Of a stretch of DNA of 64,000 bases, positions 59,286 through 64,000 are shown one piece after another; the stretch's first letter is position 1; the number at the start of each line of letters is the position of its first letter. The translations under genes were made by a program, and so were the position numbers. The stretch lies in contig BDGG01000006.1 of NCBI GenBank assembly GCA_001949185.1, positions 1-64,000 on the forward strand. Direction: 5' to 3'. This stretch comes from Ramazzottius varieornatus (lineage: Eukaryota > Tardigrada > Eutardigrada > Parachela > Ramazzottiidae). The notes under the pieces were generated by a model that saw only the letters and a list, made by a program, of their open reading frames with translations, did not search any database and had not been told where the DNA came from.

Positions 59286-60469
59286 CTTCTCTCCTTTAAT
59301 TCGTCAACGACAATCAACGTCCACACTGTATCCGCAAAATCTAACCAGTCTTTCGCTACAGAGCCAACCCAGTACTCCTGCAATCACACCAAGACAACCA
59401 TCAACCTCCCTCTTCCGGCAAAGTCACTGCTCATCCTAACAGCAAACTGATTGTGTTCCGCCCCTTCTGGGCTCCATCGTCTACCTACAGAAAGTACGTA
59501 CAAGCGATACTGTACCACCTGCCGACAACATGGTGGTGTCCGTTAACTACGTCATTTGGTAAGCTGATCCTCCCCTTTTGTGCCCAACTTCTCTCATCAA
59601 TGTGTTCCTCACTATCAATCATAACATTCAAGCAGTTGCCTTCAATCATCAACGACTAGCCAACTGTTTGAGGTACAAGTCTAATATCGAGTCCACATGT
59701 TGCGCGAAGCAAGGACCCATGCATGGTCACGACGTTCTCGTAGATACATAAAGGTTGAATTATTTGGGAATGTTCAAATGATGGCAGCGACCACCTCCGT
59801 CTTCAGTCTAGCTAAAGAGAAATGCCGGTAGAGAGCATTGTCATCATATCATCAAGCTGTAACATTCTCGGCATAACTTGAAGGTAACCTCGGCCCACAA
59901 CCGGTTTCTTCAAACAACTACACCGATTGTCAGCAAACAAGCACTGACAACGCGGCGGCGGCGGACCTCCCTTCCTTGAAACACATGCAAGTCGACCTTC
60001 GCATCTCAACCAGCACTGCTGACTCTGCTTCAAGCACTGCCCTACCATCAAGCATACCATGACCCAGGCAGGCAGGCAAACCATCGTAGTATCGTCAACG
60101 TCGCAGTCAACCAAGACATAACATCTTCGCCACGTCGACCATCGTTTCCGGTTCAACACTAATCATCAAAGTATTGCGCCATCGCTATCTTCCCTTCTCC
60201 ATCCCTCCCTCTCTGCACAATTCGCAAAAAGAAGTTAAAACCTCACATTCCTCCATGTATAAATGTATACCCTTAAATAGCTGGAATCTAGTTTACGGCT
60301 CTCACACTATTGACACAAGCGACGGATTTGTTTGAAGGAAAAGACCCAATTTCATGCCCTGATCAACTGACGCACATTAGCCTGCATGCCGCCTGCCCTT
60401 TTGCGGCATTGGTAGTTACTGGCACTGGCTGCACATCAATCAACCAGAGCTCGGACGGCTAGCCTGCGA
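59286..60469. other. Vigilin 5' flank, no gene seen
   Basis: Vigilin promoter and leader. No coding exon supported. Confidence 0.5.
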
Positions 60470-60999
60470 TTAACCTTTGATTGACCAACCCCCTAGGATG
60501 TATCCATTTACACTCCCTTTTTCACTTTCCTCACTGTCATCCGCATCGCGTATTCTTTCCCGTAGCTTCAAGCTGATTGATGATAACGCAACAGGATTAT
60601 GACTAGCTTGCGAGGGAATGAGAGCGCGAGCGTCAGGATATAACTGGTTACGCAGAAACCGGATGCAAAATGCCACAGACTTACAGAGTACTGTTTCCAG
60701 AGAATCGGCCGGGGTGAAGATGCCTGCGTGGATGTCCAGCTTGATCCTGGGGGTGCGTCGGGCAGGTAAACCGTGGAGACCAAGTCACAAAGCTACGTCC
60801 AGTTGTCACGTCGGCAGCATCGCTACTGAAATGACAAGAAGCAGAAATGACTGCCTGTGTGTTCGACTTGGCGCCGCGTGCCATACTTCAGCCTGAAGAG
60901 ATAAGTTACGTGGAAATGATGAGCTTCGTACCTACCTTCGACAATCGCGTCCACGTCAACGAGATACACATACACCAGCTGCTTGTCTTCTGGCCCAAA
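60470..60999 (-). CDS. Possible fragment of an unidentified gene
   Basis: Two protein-like stretches. 60999-60936 reads FGPEDKQLVYVYLVDVDAI between a GTAG acceptor and a GTAGGT donor. 60754-60470 reads IKLDIHAGIFTPADSLETVL then AFCIRFLRNQLYPDARALIP to a stop at 60470-60472. I could not join them in phase, so intervening exons or decay must be assumed. No family recognised. Confidence 0.22.
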
Positions 61000-61015
61000 C
61001 TACCTTCGTACACAA

Positions 61016-61071
61016 CCCGATAAAACGATAGCGGAATAAAATGTTTCTTATTCCGCTATCGTTTTATCGGG
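61016..61071. repeat. Perfect 24-base inverted repeat, 8-base loop
   Basis: 61016-61039 and 61048-61071 are exact reverse complements around AATGTTTC. No gene adjoins it. Confidence 0.9.
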
Positions 61072-61404
61072 CTTAACTGGCCGAGATAACAATTCAAGAC
61101 TGCCGTGACGTCGACTGGTGACGTGATCACCCCGTGAGCCACCAATGGCCCACTATTCACCGTCCGACGCCCCTGAAGTAAACTCTTAAAGGGTCCTAAA
61201 CCTCTGATCGGCTGAATCCCCAGTTTTTGCACCTACGCCTCAATTATACACCAAGTGGGACTTGGGCCTACGTGAGAAACTGAACATAGCTCAGAAGTCA
61301 GAACCTGCAGACTGCAGTCTTCTCCGGGGCCTTCAACACGGACCACTAAAGCAAGCACGACCTTGGTCCTTGGTTCTTGCCTTCTCGGTCCTTGCACTAT
61401 GCAC

Positions 61405-61450
61405 AGGTTTTCAGTACATGCAGTTTGCACTATGCATGTACTGAAAACCT
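61405..61450. repeat. Perfect 18-base inverted repeat, 10-base spacer
   Basis: 61405-61422 and 61433-61450 are exact reverse complements. The direct repeat TTGCACTATGCA, at about 61392 and 61426, overlaps the unit. Confidence 0.85.
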
Positions 61451-62388
61451 TGATTCAGTCCTTGTAAAAATCAGAGTCTGACTATTCTCAACTCGTGTTG
61501 TTCTTCTGATAAGTGATAGGCACATCGAAAGATATCTTGATATCGGCGGCCCAATTTGGGGACAAACGTTCTCCAGTCTGATTGTTCAGGAAACGAGTTT
61601 GAAGTTTTGGAACCCCAAGGGCAAAGTTAAACTGATGATGCAATCGAGTGTAGCAAACATCGATTGTGAAGTCCAAATGGTCATCTGACCAGACCAGTGG
61701 GCAGAGGACTTCGTCAGGAAAGTTTGAAGTGATTCGAAGTTCGACTGACAAAGTTTTGACGTCACAATGACATCATTCACCCTGAATGTTGTCTGCATCT
61801 GTGGTCTCTTCTAGCAATAAACCCCCATTTAGGGGTGCTTCAGCAACTAATCACCCCTAGATTTTTCGGCAAACTCTTCTCAAAAGGGCGAACAGTTTTG
61901 TGAAACTCCTATCTGTGGCGAAGCGTTGCGGTTGCAGCACACGATACCCTTGGATGTTCAAAAGAGCTTGATGTCAGAAAACGGTCGTTTGGGGTCAGAA
62001 CAGTTTGTCTCCAAATTGGGCCGCCGAAACCCATCTATTTGTTGATCGTAAAAATTTCGTGCTCAAGTGGAGAAACCATATACTTGTACCAGTTGTGACG
62101 TCAGAAAAGGTGTTGTCGATGGCCGATGGACATAAGAGTATTGGACAAGAAGACAACATGGAATTTCAATATACCGTTTGACGTCAAGGGCAGGCCTATC
62201 TGGATGGAATATCAATTTTTTTCGGAAAACTGGTCTCGTTTCTGGATAGTTCCTTATCCCCTAAATCTCCAACACTTTCCTATTCGATTCCACCAAGTCC
62301 GCAGGAAGGGATCACGTTTTTAAACAGTTGAAATCTGAGAAAACTACACTGCAAGACGTGGCGAGATAATCTCGTCATGGTTCTCATA

Positions 62389-62497
62389 CAGTGCTGAAAA
62401 TGCATCCCTTCCTGTGGTCACGCGACGTTAGTTACCATTGATCAACTTTCCAAGACCACGTGAAAAGAGCACCGAAAGGGATGCATTTTCAACACTG
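62389..62497. mobile_element. Small TA-flanked MITE
   Basis: CAGTGCTGAAAATGCATCCC opens the left arm (62389-62410); the right arm 62476-62497 is its reverse complement with one mismatch in 22. TA flanks both ends (62387-62388 and 62498-62499). It shares the AATGCATCCCTTCC core and the roughly 105-base size with the arrestin-intron element. Confidence 0.8.
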
Positions 62498-63902
62498 TAT
62501 CACGTCTACGAAATCTGGCGAACTGATGAAAGGCGTCATTTGAAAAGCTAGAGAATTACTGTAGTTCGGGATTAGGAAATGGACAGCCTTCAACCACCAT
62601 TTCATCAACGTACCGAGGTCTTGAAAGTGAATTTGGGATACAGGTCACAGACGAGGAAGCAAGCACGAACGGTTGGGTGCGCCTCTCAACGTATCTGCCC
62701 ACGTGTCTTGCCGTGGAAACAACGTTGGCCACATGACGTGCAGTGTCATATGGAGCGCACAGTGCACGCACTGTTGTATCCCAGTGAGGAGTGCAGTCAG
62801 TGCACCGTAGCACGTGTCCGAAGAAGATTTAGAAGATCCCGCGTGATCAAGATTCCACAGAGCCGCCATTTTCACCGTCAGTGGCGCCACCCATGGCAGG
62901 CCGTTCGCGCACATGGTCATGATAATATTTACAGCGCGGCCTGCCAATATCCAGTTCCGAACGGTTCACCAACTGGTTTGCCATTGCCACCCGTTCTCTC
63001 CCGGCAGGCTGCGCTTGATTGGTTGAACGGTCCATGCTTTGTTCAAATTTACTGAAGGCAAAATCTTGGCTGGGACTATCTTCCTGTAGCTTTTCCTGGA
63101 GCCAACTGTGCAGCAGAGACGTATCGGACTGATGAAATAGAACAAGGACAGGATGAAGAAATGTTCCGCCGTCGAAAATCAGAGCGAGACAGCGCTTTTG
63201 GTGATAAATCCACCAAGACGTGGGCTACCAGAGTGATGTTGTGGTTCCAAGATTATCATCGGCGACGAGCAGCATTCTCTGGAAGAAAATATTGCCGTTT
63301 TCTGTACCTCGCTTACCATCTCGGGGGTTCAAAACCCAGAGTGATACTACGCCAGGGCCTAGGAGCAGTTTGAAGGCAAGATCCCGCGTGGTCAGTGTGG
63401 AAAGAGGGGAACATCAACAATGGAGCCAAAACCAACAGTTTCACGACGAAAGAACATACGCTGTCATTGATTGCTGATTGAATGCGCCACCACAACAGTA
63501 GGCTTTGAATTTTATTTTGAGTGTGCCCTCGAGAGAAAACTCTTCCCCGTCGCAAATAAACCAACAAGAACCAGTACGGCCATTTATAATACGAGAATTG
63601 AGTCTAGTATATTCAACGCCAGATAAGTTAAAACGAAGAGCGCGCCCGAAGATAAAGCGAGGGAAAAATATACAGCGATATTTCGTGGAACACTATAACC
63701 AGAAACCAAAGGAATACACAAGTGATACTATGCTCGATGGATGTAGCAGCTAGAAGGTCTCGTCCAGAGGAGTTGAAAAAGAGGATCTAAAAGACAAAAA
63801 CAAGAGTGTTGATTGTGCTGGATGTGGCGGCAATATTGAAGCGAGAGAGAGAGAGAGAAGCCATCTTGCTCACGTTTCAACGTCCTGAAAAAGAGAACTC
63901 GA

Positions 63903-64000
63903 TTATTCGTCATCAGATTCCTCTTCTTCCTCTGACTGCTGTTGCTGCTTCTTGGAGTTGCCACCAGCAGCAGCTTTGGGTGCAGATTTAGCGGAAGTAG
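63903..64000 (-). CDS. 3' end of an acidic-tailed protein gene (partial)
   Basis: Read from the window edge the frame gives SAKSAPKAAAGGN, then SKKQQQQSEEEEESDDE and a TAA stop at 63903-63905. A Lys/Ala-rich linker followed by an acidic tail is common in chromatin and nucleolar proteins (HMG-box, histone-chaperone types). The family cannot be named from 31 residues. Confidence 0.5.
   Translation of the reverse strand, partial: TSAKSAPKAAAGGNSKKQQQQSEEEEESDDE

Larger units (their letters stand above)
61000..63902. other. Gene-poor, hairpin-rich tail
   Basis: No complete gene. It holds perfect hairpins at 61016-61071 and 61405-61450, a pair of inverted related segments (61544-61572 and 61997-62026), a small MITE at 62389-62497 and a GA microsatellite near 63844-63857. 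The frames at 61751-61488 (-) and 62126-62323 (+) may be gene remnants. Confidence 0.45.

Noticed and set aside
63161-63373. Basic Arg-rich plus frame near the right end
   Set aside because: Short, biased in composition and without supporting signals.

Overview
The window is animal nuclear DNA. Every gene model is broken by short spliceosomal introns (mostly 50 to 400 bases, GT-AG, with strong pyrimidine-rich acceptors), and the gene set is metazoan: beta-arrestin with clathrin and AP-2 binding motifs, prominin, a Fos-type bZIP factor, a Toca/CIP4 F-BAR protein, TBCEL, glia maturation factor and vigilin. The compact genes suggest an early-branching animal such as a sponge. That is an inference; nothing here names the species.

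Layout, left to right: beta-arrestin (+, 868-4472); an intronless proline-rich orphan (-, 4821-6194) head to head with exportin-1 (+, 6910-12064); a 2 kb spacer holding a MITE; an SLC41 magnesium transporter (+, 14053-16719); a decayed non-LTR retroelement (-, about 16866-19560); prominin (+, 20344-24333); a Fos-like factor (+, 26456-27817); TBCEL (-, 28529-30995); GMF (+, 32416-33472); a four-pass TMEM179-like protein (-, 34142-36041); then a repeat-rich stretch (36-48 kb) with a decayed and an intact copy of an oxalate:formate-antiporter-like MFS transporter, a Tigger/pogo-like transposon with 158-base terminal inverted repeats and a MITE; Toca/CIP4 (-, 48706-52559); vigilin (-, 53880-59285); a gene-poor, hairpin-rich tail; and the 3' end of an acidic-tailed gene (-, 63903-64000).

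Reading frames and splice phases were joined by hand and are phase-consistent for ten complete multi-exon genes. Arrestin (418 aa), exportin-1 (1077), GMF (141), prominin (875), Toca (572) and vigilin (1283) come out close to the usual family lengths. The genes do not form a pathway; they are mostly housekeeping, signalling, membrane and cytoskeleton genes. Two of them, GMF (Arp2/3 debranching) and Toca (Cdc42-N-WASP-Arp2/3 activation), act in opposite directions on branched actin.

The most unusual items are: a TBCEL intron whose whole 71 bases recur elsewhere in the window (a possible introner-like element), a nest of transposons inside and beside a transporter pseudogene that differs from its intact neighbour by one intron, several near-perfect fold-back elements, a GC-AG intron in prominin, a vigilin KH domain that has lost its RNA-gripping loop, and a start codon alone at the end of the GMF leader exon.
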